Assembly (NCBI GenBank): GCA_051646105.1
Contig: JBOFCO010000030.1
Span: 1-19,234 of the forward strand
Direction: 5' to 3'
Source of the DNA: JBOFCO01 sp051646105
GTDB taxonomy: Bacteria > Pseudomonadota > Alphaproteobacteria > Rhodobacterales > Rhodobacteraceae
Length of the DNA: 19,234 nt
This document shows, piece by piece, positions 4,885 through 13,697 of this stretch. Both the position numbers and the translations under genes were made by a program. Position 1 is the stretch's first letter, and every line of letters starts with the position of its first letter. The notes beneath the pieces are model-generated. The model saw only the letters and a list, made by a program, of their open reading frames with translations, was not told where the DNA came from and searched no databases.

Positions 4885-7575
4885 TCAGGCTTTCGCCAGA
4901 TTACGAAGCACATAATGTAGTACGCCACCGTTCTCCAGATACTCTATCTCGACCTCGGTATCGACACGCGCTTTGATTTCAATGGTTTGCTCGGACCCGT
5001 CCGCTCGCCTTATGGTGCAGGGCACCAGACTGAGCGGTTTGAAATCACCCGCGAGGCCAGAAATCGAGATCACCTCATCGCCTTTGAGGTTGAGCGACTT
5101 TCTGCTCATCCCTCCGGTGAACTCGAACGGGATGACCCCCATGCCCACCAGATTGGACCGGTGGATGCGCTCGAACGATTCGGCGATGACCGCCTTGACA
5201 CCCAGAAGGTTGGTGCCCTTGGCCGCCCAGTCACGGCTGGACCCGGCGCCGTATTCGATACCGCCGAAGATCACCAACGGCACACCCGCCGCCTGATAGG
5301 CCATCGAGGCATCGAAGATCGAGGTCTGCTTGCCGTCCGGTCCCAGGGTGTACCCGCCTTCCACGCCATCCAGCATCTCGTTCTTGATGCGGATGTTGGC
5401 GAAGGTGCCCCGCATCATCACTTCGTGATTGCCACGTCGCGAACCGTATGAGTTGAAATCGGCGGGCTTTACCTGCCGCTCCGTCAGATACTGGCCGGCA
5501 GGGGTGGTCGGTTTGAACGAACCGGCCGGGCTGATGTGGTCGGTGGTGATCATGTCGCCCAGCAGCGCCAGAACGCGGGCACCTTTGATGTCGGAAATCA
5601 CGCCCGCATCCTTGGACATGCCGCGGAAATAGGGCGGGTTCTGGATGTAGGTAGAGGATGGCGGCCAGTCGTAGGTTTCGGATTCCGTAACCTTCACGCC
5701 CTGCCACTTGGCATCGCCCTTGAACACGTCGGCGTATTTCTTCTGGAAGGCGGCGCGCGTCACGGTCTGTTCAACCAGATCGGCGATTTCCTTGTTGGTC
5801 GGCCAGATATCCTTCAGATACACCGGCTTGCCGTCCTTGCCGGTGCCCAGCGGTTCTTTCGTCAGGTCGATGTTCATGTCACCGGCCAGCGCATAGGCCA
5901 CGACCAGTGGCGGGCTGGCCAGATAGTTGGCGCGCACGTCGGGGCTGATGCGTCCTTCAAAGTTGCGGTTGCCCGACAGAACTGCCGTTGCCACCAGATC
6001 GCCCTCGGCAATCGCGGCCGAAATCTCTGGCTGCAAGGGGCCGGAGTTGCCAATGCAGGTCGTGCAGCCGTAGCCCACAAGGTTGAACCCGATGGCGTCG
6101 AGGTCTTCTTGCAGATTGGCGGCTTCCAGATATTCCGAAACCACCTGCGAACCGGGGGCGAGAGAGGTTTTCACCCATGGCTTGCGGTTCAGGCCAAGCG
6201 CGCGCGCCTTGCGCGCGACCAGACCGGCCCCGATCAGCACATACGGGTTCGACGTGTTGGTGCACGAGGTGATCGACGCGATCACGACCTTGCCCGAGGA
6301 CATGCCGTAATCCTCTCCCTTCACCGCCACTTCGGTGCCCATCGGGCGCTTGAAGCTGTCGGCCATTTCCTTGGCAAAGGATTCCTTGGCATCGGTCAGC
6401 GGCAGGTAATCCTGCGGTCGCTTCGGGCCGGAGATCGCCGGAACAATGGTCGACATGTCCAGATGCAGGGTCGATGTGTAGACCGGCGCGTAATCCGCCC
6501 CGCGCCACATGCCGTTTTCCTTGGCATAGGCTTCGACCAGCGCGATGCGCCCTTCGTCCCGGCCGGTGTTGCGCATGTAGCGCAGCGTTTCACCGTCAAT
6601 CGGGAAGAAACCGCAGGTGGCGCCGTATTCCGGGGCCATGTTGGCGATGGTGGCACGGTCGGCCAGCGGCAGGTGATCCAGCCCCTCGCCATAGAATTCG
6701 ACGAACTTGTTGACCACGCCATGCTTGCGCAACATCTGCACGACTTTCAGCACAAGGTCGGTCGCGGTGGTGCCCTCGACCATCTGGCCGGTCAGCTTGA
6801 AGCCCACGACTTCCGGGATCAGCATCGAAACAGGCTGGCCCAGCATGGCCGCCTCTGCCTCGATCCCGCCCACGCCCCAGCCAAGAACCGCCATACCGTT
6901 CACCATGGTGGTGTGGCTGTCGGTGCCGACCAGCGTATCGGGGTAAGCCACTTCCTTGCCGTTCTGGTCCTTGTCGGTCCAGACCGCCTGCGCCAGATAT
7001 TCAAGGTTGACCTGGTGGCAGATGCCGGTGCCCGGCGGCACCACACGGAAATTCTGAAAGGCGTTCTGCCCCCATTTCAGGAACACATAGCGTTCCATGT
7101 TCCGTTCGTATTCCAGATCGACGTTCTTTTGAAACGCGCGCGGGTTGCCGAATTCGTCGATCATAACCGAATGGTCGATGACCAGATCGACGGGAACCAG
7201 CGGATTGATCTTTTTCGCATCGCCGCCAAGGCCAAGGATGCCGTCGCGCATCGCGGCAAGATCGACCACGGCCGGAACGCCGGTGAAATCCTGCATCAGC
7301 ACGCGGGCCGGGCGATAGGCGATCTCGCGGGGGTTCTTGCCGCCATTGGCGCCCCATTCGGCGAATGCCTTGATGTCATCGACCGATACGGTGAAACCGC
7401 CATCCTCGAACCGCAGCATGTTTTCCAGAACGACCTTCAGCGAAGCGGGCAGCTTCGAGAAATCGCCAAGCCCTGCGGCCTGTGCGGCGGGAATCGAGTA
7501 GTAATCGACGGATTTTCCGCCTGCACTGATGGTGCGGCGTGTCTTGGCTGTATCTTTTCCGGTGATGACGGTCAT
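4885..7575 (-). CDS. acnA: Aconitate hydratase A
   Basis: Aconitase interconverts citrate and isocitrate in the TCA cycle using a [4Fe-4S] cluster. The 896-residue protein is full length for the AcnA/IRP-like type. Cluster ligands are Cys438 (SITSCTNTSNP), Cys504 and Cys507 (GYGCTTCIGNSGPL), which match the standard spacing. Other conserved blocks include VDLVIDHSV, VGTDSHTTM, and GGIEYGAGSSRDWAAKGT in the swivel domain with its catalytic Ser. The ATG at 7575 has GGAAGG about 6 nt ahead. It is monocistronic: divergent from the DUF1223 gene across about 250 bp and closed by the terminator at 4824-4858. A 24-bp palindrome at 7657-7680 may be its operator. Confidence 0.97.
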   Translation of the reverse strand: MTVITGKDTAKTRRTISAGGKSVDYYSIPAAQAAGLGDFSKLPASLKVVLENMLRFEDGGFTVSVDDIKAFAEWGANGGKNPREIAYRPARVLMQDFTGVPAVVDLAAMRDGILGLGGDAKKINPLVPVDLVIDHSVMIDEFGNPRAFQKNVDLEYERNMERYVFLKWGQNAFQNFRVVPPGTGICHQVNLEYLAQAVWTDKDQNGKEVAYPDTLVGTDSHTTMVNGMAVLGWGVGGIEAEAAMLGQPVSMLIPEVVGFKLTGQMVEGTTATDLVLKVVQMLRKHGVVNKFVEFYGEGLDHLPLADRATIANMAPEYGATCGFFPIDGETLRYMRNTGRDEGRIALVEAYAKENGMWRGADYAPVYTSTLHLDMSTIVPAISGPKRPQDYLPLTDAKESFAKEMADSFKRPMGTEVAVKGEDYGMSSGKVVIASITSCTNTSNPYVLIGAGLVARKARALGLNRKPWVKTSLAPGSQVVSEYLEAANLQEDLDAIGFNLVGYGCTTCIGNSGPLQPEISAAIAEGDLVATAVLSGNRNFEGRISPDVRANYLASPPLVVAYALAGDMNIDLTKEPLGTGKDGKPVYLKDIWPTNKEIADLVEQTVTRAAFQKKYADVFKGDAKWQGVKVTESETYDWPPSSTYIQNPPYFRGMSKDAGVISDIKGARVLALLGDMITTDHISPAGSFKPTTPAGQYLTERQVKPADFNSYGSRRGNHEVMMRGTFANIRIKNEMLDGVEGGYTLGPDGKQTSIFDASMAYQAAGVPLVIFGGIEYGAGSSRDWAAKGTNLLGVKAVIAESFERIHRSNLVGMGVIPFEFTGGMSRKSLNLKGDEVISISGLAGDFKPLSLVPCTIRRADGSEQTIEIKARVDTEVEIEYLENGGVLHYVLRNLAKA

Positions 7576-7656
7576 TGGCTGCCTTCCGTGGGTTGAGGGC
7601 TGTCGCTGTCCGGCTTTTGCCGCATCGCAGAGAGTCGATCAAGGGGGGCGGCCGCA

Positions 7657-7680
7657 TTTTGTATACCATTGTGCACAAAA
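7657..7680 (-). promoter_or_regulatory. Imperfect palindrome upstream of acnA, likely operator
   Basis: The sequence has the form TTTTGT-N12-ACAAAA and contains two adjacent 10-mers, TTGTATACCA and TTGTGCACAA, the second a perfect palindrome. On the minus strand it includes TATACA, which could be the acnA -10, with a leader of about 85 nt. The TTGT-N2-ACAA pattern resembles operators of GntR (FadR-like) regulators, but the regulator is not identified here. It lies about 145 bp from the DUF1223 start, so acnA is the more likely target. Confidence 0.35.
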
Positions 7681-7824
7681 AAACGATGCCGGTGGTTTCC
7701 CCAGGAAAAGCGGTGCAGCAATGCCGCAATCACGGACGTCAGATGCGGAAATCGCAAAGGCTTGATTGGTCGCCTTGGGGCAGTTCGGTTATTCAGATCC
7801 CATCTCGGGGAAAGTTGGGATGCG

Positions 7825-8580
7825 ATGAAGATACTGTTGCGTGGCACGTCGTGCCTGCGGGTCCTCGGACCTTTGGCCACGGCGGCACTGATGCTGGGCG
7901 GTCCTGCCGCCTTGGCGCAGGATCGTGCCGACAATACCCATAACCCGGTCGTGGTCGAGCTTTTCACCTCGCAGGGCTGTTCGTCCTGCCCGCCTGCCGA
8001 CCAGATTCTGAAAAAGGTTGCGTCACGGGATGACGTGATCGCCCTGGCGCTTCATGTCGACTACTGGGATTACATCGGCTGGAAAGACAGCTTTGGTCAG
8101 GCCAAGTTCACCAAGCGACAAAAGCTTTATGCCAAGGCTGCCGGGGAACGTTCGATCTATACGCCGCAGATGGTGGTGAACGGGAAGGATCACATCGTCG
8201 GCGCACATGAGATGGACCTGATGGAACAGATCGCGCGCCACGCCGCAGCCGGGCATCCTGTCCGTCTTTCGTTGCTTCGAAACGGCGAGGTAGTGGAGAT
8301 TTCCGCCGAGATTGCGGATGGGGCCCGCGTGGGCGGCGCCGCGTTGGATGTTCAGCTTGTGCGCTATCTGCCGGAACAGACGGTGGCGATCGGGCGTGGC
8401 GAAAATACCGGCCGGACCGTTGAGTATGTGAATATCGTGACCAGCTGGGAGCGTATCGCAGAATGGCAGGGTGATGCACCGCTGAAGATGCAGATATCAG
8501 CCCCGGGGGCCGAACCTGTCGTGGTGATTGTCCAGAAGGCCGATCACGGGGAAATCGTGGCAGCCGCAAGTTTGCGCTGA
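7825..8580 (+). CDS. Secreted DUF1223 thioredoxin-fold protein
   Basis: The 251-residue product (ATG at 7825) has a signal peptide of about 31 residues ending PAALA, so it is exported. The mature part starts with VVVELFTSQGCSSCPPADQIL, the hallmark of DUF1223: a thioredoxin-like fold with a CxxC pair (Cys52, Cys55). Further typical blocks are ALHVDYWDYIGWKD, YTPQMVVNG and a C-terminal beta-rich half. The biochemical function of DUF1223 is not known to me; a periplasmic thiol-related role is plausible. A longer frame extends upstream, but the leader is not protein-like and the signal peptide supports 7825. The last 37 bp overlap the convergent acyltransferase gene. Confidence 0.88.
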   Translation: MKILLRGTSCLRVLGPLATAALMLGGPAALAQDRADNTHNPVVVELFTSQGCSSCPPADQILKKVASRDDVIALALHVDYWDYIGWKDSFGQAKFTKRQKLYAKAAGERSIYTPQMVVNGKDHIVGAHEMDLMEQIARHAAAGHPVRLSLLRNGEVVEISAEIADGARVGGAALDVQLVRYLPEQTVAIGRGENTGRTVEYVNIVTSWERIAEWQGDAPLKMQISAPGAEPVVVIVQKADHGEIVAAASLR

Positions 8581-9461
8581 CGCTCCGGTTTCCAGCGGCG
8601 GTGAATCCAGAACCACTGGTCCGGATTGCGCAGGATACGACGGCCCAGGCTTTCATTCAGGTGCTGGGTCATGCCGATGGTATCGGCGTGTGGGACGGGT
8701 GCCTCAAGCTCTATCTCGAAACTCAGTCCGTCATCCCGGCGCGTGCCATAGAACGGGATCAGTTCCGCGTCATAGCGCAGCGCCAGTTCTGCTGCTGAAA
8801 GCGCGGTCGGGGCGGGTTTTCCCAGAAAATCCAGCGTCGCGCCGCTACCCATGTATTGGTCGAACAGCAGCACCAGCATTCCGCCCGCCTTCAGGTGCCG
8901 CACGAAACCGGCCGTGCCTTTCTGCCCGCGCGGAAAAACGGGGCCGCCAAAGCTTTCCATCGTCCGCACATAGTGTTCATTGAAAAAGGGGTTGTTCATA
9001 GGGCGATACAGCCCGCCGATCTGGAGCCCGCGCGAAACAAGACTGGCCCGGCCTGCTTCGTAATTGCCGAAATGGCCGGTGACAAGGATGGCCGGGCGAC
9101 CTTCCCTGTTGGCGCGTTCCAGTGCGGCGACACCCGGCCCGGTCGGGGTTTCCTGCGCCATGCGAGACAGAAACTCCTTGCCCGAATAGTTTTCGATCAG
9201 GGTGCGCCCGACGTTGTCGCAGACACGGTCGGCAAGGCAGCGCAGGCTGCCCGGCGCCAGTCCGGGAAAGATATAGGCAAGCTGTTCCTCTGCCCGGTGG
9301 GTGTAGCCGGCAGCCGGGCCAACAATCTGTCGCATGACCTGGCCCATGGCCGGCACCCGTGCCCGATAGGGCAGCGCCAGCGCGCCTGAAATCAGGCTGC
9401 GGATCATCCTGTCCGACAACCAGTCCTTGCGCTGGCCCTTGGGGGGAAGGCTGAATTTCAT
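8544..9461 (-). CDS. Lysophospholipid/lipid A-type acyltransferase (LpxL/HtrB family)
   Basis: The 305-residue protein belongs to the LpxL/LpxM/HtrB family, inner-membrane enzymes that move an acyl chain from acyl-ACP to a lipid A precursor or another lysolipid. The catalytic H-x4-E motif is HFGNYE (His130, Glu135). Other family landmarks are RPMNNPFFN, FPRGQKGTAGFVRHLKAGG, LVLLFDQYMGSG and the closing NPDQWFWIHRRWK. The N-terminal region (about 18-50) is amphipathic to hydrophobic, as expected for a membrane anchor. Length fits. Whether the acceptor is lipid A or an aminolipid cannot be told from sequence. The stop lies inside the DUF1223 gene (convergent overlap), and a probable promoter and a hexamer repeat lie upstream. 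Confidence 0.9.
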   Translation of the reverse strand: MKFSLPPKGQRKDWLSDRMIRSLISGALALPYRARVPAMGQVMRQIVGPAAGYTHRAEEQLAYIFPGLAPGSLRCLADRVCDNVGRTLIENYSGKEFLSRMAQETPTGPGVAALERANREGRPAILVTGHFGNYEAGRASLVSRGLQIGGLYRPMNNPFFNEHYVRTMESFGGPVFPRGQKGTAGFVRHLKAGGMLVLLFDQYMGSGATLDFLGKPAPTALSAAELALRYDAELIPFYGTRRDDGLSFEIELEAPVPHADTIGMTQHLNESLGRRILRNPDQWFWIHRRWKPERQRKLAAATISP

Positions 9462-9517
9462 CGACCGCGCAACCTGTCACCAGAGTAGGGGGCGCGACGG
9501 ATCGCGCATCTGATGTC

Positions 9518-9545
9518 AGATAACGCTGCCTTGCGGGCTTCACAA
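9518..9545 (-). promoter_or_regulatory. Probable promoter of the acyltransferase gene
   Basis: Read on the minus strand, TTGTGA (9545-9540) and TTATCT (9523-9518) are separated by 16 bp, a fair sigma70-type match, and lie about 57-84 bp upstream of the ATG at 9461. A short TCTGA-CA-TCAGA palindrome overlaps the end of the -10. The hexamer repeat begins 13 bp upstream of the -35. Confidence 0.4.
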
Positions 9546-9557
9546 GATCACCCAGAT

Positions 9558-9635
9558 CCCGTGCCCGTGCCCGTGCCCGTGCCCGTGCCCGTGACTGTGC
9601 CCGTGACTGTGCCCGTGACTGTGCCCGTGACTGTG
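9558..9635. repeat. Hexanucleotide tandem repeat, 13 units (78 bp)
   Basis: The tract is built from two unit types, C = CCCGTG and A = ACTGTG, in the order C six times, then A-C three times, then A. Copies of each type are identical. It lies between the fliG stop (9757) and the acyltransferase start (9461), just upstream of the probable promoter of the latter. On the + strand it would read as Pro-Val/Thr-Val repeats, on the minus strand as Thr-Gly repeats, but neither frame looks like a gene. Exact identity of the units points to recent slippage and possible length variation between strains. Confidence 0.95.
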
Positions 9636-9756
9636 CCTGCGTCCTCGCCTATACGCCGGACGTCCCATACGCCAAACCAGCGTCGGGCAGGGGCACCGCC
9701 CCACCTTGCCCTTTCCCGCTTACCTGCCGGCCGTCGCCTCCGGGTGCCTGCAGAGT

Positions 9757-10827
9757 TCACTCCGCCTCTTCCGATTTCATCACGATTTCGCCCGCACCTT
9801 CCAGTTCGCGGATCGCGGCGACGATGGCGTTCATCGCCCCCTCTGCATCCCGTTCCTTGACCTTGCCGCGCTCTGCCATTTCCTCGCGCAGGGTGGTGGC
9901 CATGCGCTGCGACATGGCGCCAAGGATGTATTCCGCCGTCGCGGCGTCATCGCCGCGCGCCGCTGCCAATGCGGTGACAAGTACGGGCTGTTCCACCGCG
10001 CGGGTGATCTTGGGGATATCGCGGGCATCGATGCGTGCAGGAATATTGGCAAAGGTGAAGATCGCCTTGCGCACCTGATCCGCGAAAACGCTGTCAGTCT
10101 CGGTCAGGCCGTTCAGCACATCCTCGCGTGTGGCTGCGGGGGAAAAGTTCAGGATCGCCCCCACCCGCTCCACAGGGCCGGTTTCGAAGGCCTTGGGTGG
10201 CACCGCGTCAAGCTGCGCGACCAGTGAAAGACCGATGCGCCGCACGGTTTCAGGATCGACATTTCCCGTTTGCGATACCGAATAGGCGACACGTCGCGCC
10301 TTTTCCCCCGGCAACCGCCCCAGCAGCGCCGCCGCTTTCCCGACAGAGATCTTGGACAGCATCACCGCGCCCACCTCGGCGCTCTCCTCCTCAAGCACGG
10401 GCAGCAGACGTTCGGCATCCAGTGCCGCGATCCTTTCCCAGGGATCGGCCTTGGCCGAGGCCCCGGCAAGCCTGCGCAGACGGCTGGCCGCGCTGGCAGA
10501 GATATGGCCATCCAGCATCGAAAGTGCGTTTTCGATGCCACCGGGAAAGGACAGGCCGATGGATTCCAGATCGTGCAGGAACTCGATGACTGTCTGTTGC
10601 AGCGTTTCCCGGTCAACCGCACGCATGCGGCCCATCTGTTCGGTCAGTGCCGCCTGAAGATGATCGGGCAGGGCGGACAGGGGCAGACTGGCCCCTTCCG
10701 ACAGCAAAAGACGCACGATCACCGCCGCCTTTTGCCGTCCGCTTAGCACAGGAACGGCCTGGTCTACTGCATATCCGTTACCGGGCGCGGTTTGGGATAT
10801 TTCCATCGTCGTCGCTAGCCGCGCCAA
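9757..10827 (-). CDS. fliG: FliG-like flagellar motor switch protein, isolated gene
   Basis: FliG forms the rotor ring that meets the stator and sets torque and direction. The 356-residue product has all three FliG regions: an N-terminal part (about 30-110), a middle domain (about 140-235), and a C-terminal domain (about 240-350) with VRKAIFTFANIPARIDARDIP, then AMSQRMATTLREEM and a final EGAGEIVM, all recognisable FliG patterns. The start is TTG at 10827, supported by GGAGG at 10833-10837 (5-nt spacing); the first ATG (10806) has no ribosome site. The usual EHPQ motif of the middle domain reads ESAE (148-151) and the torque helix keeps only some charged residues, so it is divergent. No other flagellar gene is near, which is unusual. 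It may be a paralogue with a changed role. Confidence 0.85.
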   Translation of the reverse strand: MARLATTMEISQTAPGNGYAVDQAVPVLSGRQKAAVIVRLLLSEGASLPLSALPDHLQAALTEQMGRMRAVDRETLQQTVIEFLHDLESIGLSFPGGIENALSMLDGHISASAASRLRRLAGASAKADPWERIAALDAERLLPVLEEESAEVGAVMLSKISVGKAAALLGRLPGEKARRVAYSVSQTGNVDPETVRRIGLSLVAQLDAVPPKAFETGPVERVGAILNFSPAATREDVLNGLTETDSVFADQVRKAIFTFANIPARIDARDIPKITRAVEQPVLVTALAAARGDDAATAEYILGAMSQRMATTLREEMAERGKVKERDAEGAMNAIVAAIRELEGAGEIVMKSEEAE

Positions 10828-10832
10828 AACTG

Positions 10833-10837
10833 CCTCC
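10833..10837 (-). promoter_or_regulatory. Ribosome-binding site that fixes the fliG TTG start
   Basis: GGAGG on the minus strand lies 5 nt before TTG at 10827. The nearest ATG is 21 bp further on, too far from this site, and has no Shine-Dalgarno of its own. The start codon of this fliG is therefore most likely TTG. Confidence 0.65.
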
Positions 10838-10892
10838 GTGCATTGCCAAAGGCAGGGTGGCAGGGCGCGGTTAATGTCGGGCTAAGATCCGC

Positions 10893-11057
10893 TCAGCTGT
10901 TGATCGAAACACAGGCCGCAGCCTTGTCGTCCCAGACCTTGCCCTCGGCGCATGACATCTTTGCCTCGTCATGGTTGCATTCCTGCGCAAGAACCAGTGA
11001 AGGCGAAAGCAGCACAAGGGCGCAAGCAAGACCGGCGGATACTCGATGAAGTTTCAT
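10893..11057 (-). CDS. 54-residue secreted protein with C-x2-G-x-V-W-D-D-K motif
   Basis: From the ATG at 11057 the product begins MKLHRVSAGLACALVLLSPS, a typical signal peptide (positively charged start, hydrophobic core, cut after LAQ or VLA at about 24-25). The mature peptide is only about 30 residues with Cys27, Cys36 and Cys49. Its core CAEGKVWDDKAAACV has the same spacing and six of the same central residues as a motif in the neighbouring TPR protein. A longer frame extends upstream to 11153 but would hide the signal peptide. No named family is recognised. It is likely a small periplasmic or secreted peptide, perhaps with one disulfide between Cys36 and Cys49. Confidence 0.65.
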   Translation of the reverse strand: MKLHRVSAGLACALVLLSPSLVLAQECNHDEAKMSCAEGKVWDDKAAACVSINS

Positions 11058-11182
11058 GGCGACATTCCCGTTGTGACAGGTGGATGCTCGATCAGGCAAA
11101 TGGTCCGCCCGACCGCGATTCGGTGCAACGCTGCCGGACGGGGATCTGTTCACGCTTTGGTGATCGCGGGCGTTCGACCGTC

Positions 11183-11728
11183 TCAGTAGGAATAGGTCAC
11201 GCCGGTCCTGATTGCATCGGCAAGTGATGCCTCTGCCCAGGTGCCTGCACCCCCGCGCGCACGGATTTCACCAAGTTGTTGACGTGCCAATGCGACCTCG
11301 CCCTGTTCGACCAATCCCTGACCCATATAGCTGCGGGCAAGGATGTTGTCGGGGTTCTGCGCCAGCGCCGCGGAATAGAAAGCCATGCCTTCCTCCACCC
11401 GGCCTGCCTTGCGGTTGGCAAAGCCCTTGTAGGTCAGCACACGGTCGCTTTCGCCTTCCTGCATGGCAGCCAGAACCTTCAAGGCCGCCTCATTCTGCCC
11501 CGCCCATGCGAGCTCACGCGCTGCGCGGAACAGGGTGTCATCGTCCAGATGGCCCTCGACCGGTTCGACGCATTCCTTTTTCTTGTCATCCCAGACCAGA
11601 CCATCCTTGCATTCGGTCGTGGTCTCTGTCGGGGTCGGTGGCTTGGTGTCGTCAGTCCCCGCCGCCAACGCTGCGAAGGGCAGGGCCGACAGGGCGAGCG
11701 CAAGCGAAATCCGCAAATGGAACATCAT
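11183..11728 (-). CDS. Secreted TPR protein with N-terminal Cys/Trp motif
   Basis: The 181-residue product starts MMFHLRISLALALSALPFAA, a signal peptide cut near ALAAG (about 22-24). A Thr/Pro-rich linker leads to CKDGLVWDDKKKECV (Cys40 to Cys53), a motif shared with the adjacent 54-residue protein. The rest (about 60-165) is made of TPR-like helices: ARELAWAGQNEAALKVLAAM, YKGFANRKAGRVEEGMAFYSAAL, NPDNILARSYMGQGLVEQGE, with the A-x3-NPDN pattern usual in TPRs. It is probably a periplasmic protein-interaction scaffold. The partner is unknown. It is transcribed in the same direction as the 54-residue gene and fliG but 125 bp separates it from the former, and no terminator is visible between them. 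Confidence 0.8.
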   Translation of the reverse strand: MMFHLRISLALALSALPFAALAAGTDDTKPPTPTETTTECKDGLVWDDKKKECVEPVEGHLDDDTLFRAARELAWAGQNEAALKVLAAMQEGESDRVLTYKGFANRKAGRVEEGMAFYSAALAQNPDNILARSYMGQGLVEQGEVALARQQLGEIRARGGAGTWAEASLADAIRTGVTYSY

Positions 11729-11825
11729 GTGGAAACCTCCGTTGCTTCAATCCGCGAAGTGGGCAACGGCTGGAAGCATGACGCAAGTCACGGTTTGATG
11801 AAACAGACTTTGGTCGCCTGACCGA

Positions 11826-13130
<1,305 letters not shown>

Positions 13131-13233
13131 GGATGGACCTTTCGGATTGGCCGTTCTGTTTGCCGGTTCGCATTGGACGGGGGGCGCGCGACCTTCTAGA
13201 ACGCGCGTGCGGGCGGGGCAAGCAGGGGAAGCA

Positions 13234-13644
13234 ATGCCGGAACTGATCGAATTTCTTGGCGCCTGGCAGGTTTCACGACGGATAGCGGATGCGAATGACC
13301 CACGTCCCGCCCGCTTCGAGGGCAAGGCCGCTTTCACCCCCGACGGCAGCGGGCTGACATATCACGAAAGCGGACTGCTGACGCTGGGTGACGGGCAGGG
13401 GCTGACGGCGGAACGCACATATCACTGGCGGGCGGGGCCACAGGGGATCGCGGTCTTCTTTGCCGATGGCCGACCATTTCATGCCTTTGCGGCGGATGGT
13501 GACGCGACGGCCACGCATTGGTGTGACCCTGACACCTATGTTGTGCGCTACGATTTCCGCACCTGGCCGGATTGGGAAAGCCACTGGCAGGTGACCGGCC
13601 CCAGAAAAAACTATCGGATGACAACGCTTTACCGGCGGGCTTGA
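13234..13644 (+). CDS. DUF6314 family protein
   Basis: The 136-residue product starts MPELIEFLGAWQVSRRI at the ATG at 13234, with AGGGGAA at 13223-13229 as ribosome site. The pattern of a lipocalin-like small beta protein is visible: FLGAW at the start, FEGKAAF, LTYHESG, AERTYHWR, DGRPFHAF, HWCDPDTYVVRYDF, WPDWESHWQVTGPRKNYRMTTLYRR. This fits DUF6314, which I know as a conserved uncharacterised family in alphaproteobacteria. No signal peptide is present, so it is cytoplasmic. Conserved His, Cys, Asp and Arg residues near the C-terminus could line a ligand pocket. It is followed after 53 bp by the CDGSH gene and may be cotranscribed with it. Function unknown. Confidence 0.75.
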   Translation: MPELIEFLGAWQVSRRIADANDPRPARFEGKAAFTPDGSGLTYHESGLLTLGDGQGLTAERTYHWRAGPQGIAVFFADGRPFHAFAADGDATATHWCDPDTYVVRYDFRTWPDWESHWQVTGPRKNYRMTTLYRRA

Positions 13645-13697
13645 CGCCAGCGCCCCCCGGTCGCAGGCTGGTTGCAGCCAGCCAAGGGAGGCAAGCC

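Larger units (their letters stand above)
9462..9756. other. Intergenic region between fliG and the acyltransferase gene
   Basis: This 295-bp stretch holds the hexamer tract, the probable acyltransferase promoter and, at about 9688-9715, a G/C-rich imperfect stem (GGGCA-GGGGC with GCCCC-TGCCC) that might help end fliG transcription but lacks a T run. Frames crossing the region on either strand are low-complexity and were not accepted as genes. Confidence 0.5.

Noticed and set aside
4581..4976. 131-codon + strand frame after the ccm run
   Set aside because: It runs through the acnA terminator and into acnA antisense; composition is Arg-rich and not protein-like.
7080..7110. GTTC repeats within acnA as further LexA sites
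   Set aside because: They lie in coding sequence with spacing other than N7 and no nearby promoter.
5536..7596. 686-codon open frame on the + strand
   Set aside because: It is wholly antisense to acnA, whose product has every aconitase signature. The frame is open because of high G+C codon bias, and its product is His/Arg/Gln-rich without family features.
9513..9860. + strand frame with Pro-Val and Thr-Val repeats (and the minus-strand Thr-Gly frame)
   Set aside because: The repeats come from the hexamer DNA tract, which is open in several frames. Flanks are Arg/Pro-rich, no ribosome site is visible and the 3' part is antisense to fliG.
13131..13337. N-terminal extension of PurB
   Set aside because: The frame is open upstream, but MIPRYSRPEM is the normal PurB start and has a ribosome site; the extension is not conserved-looking.
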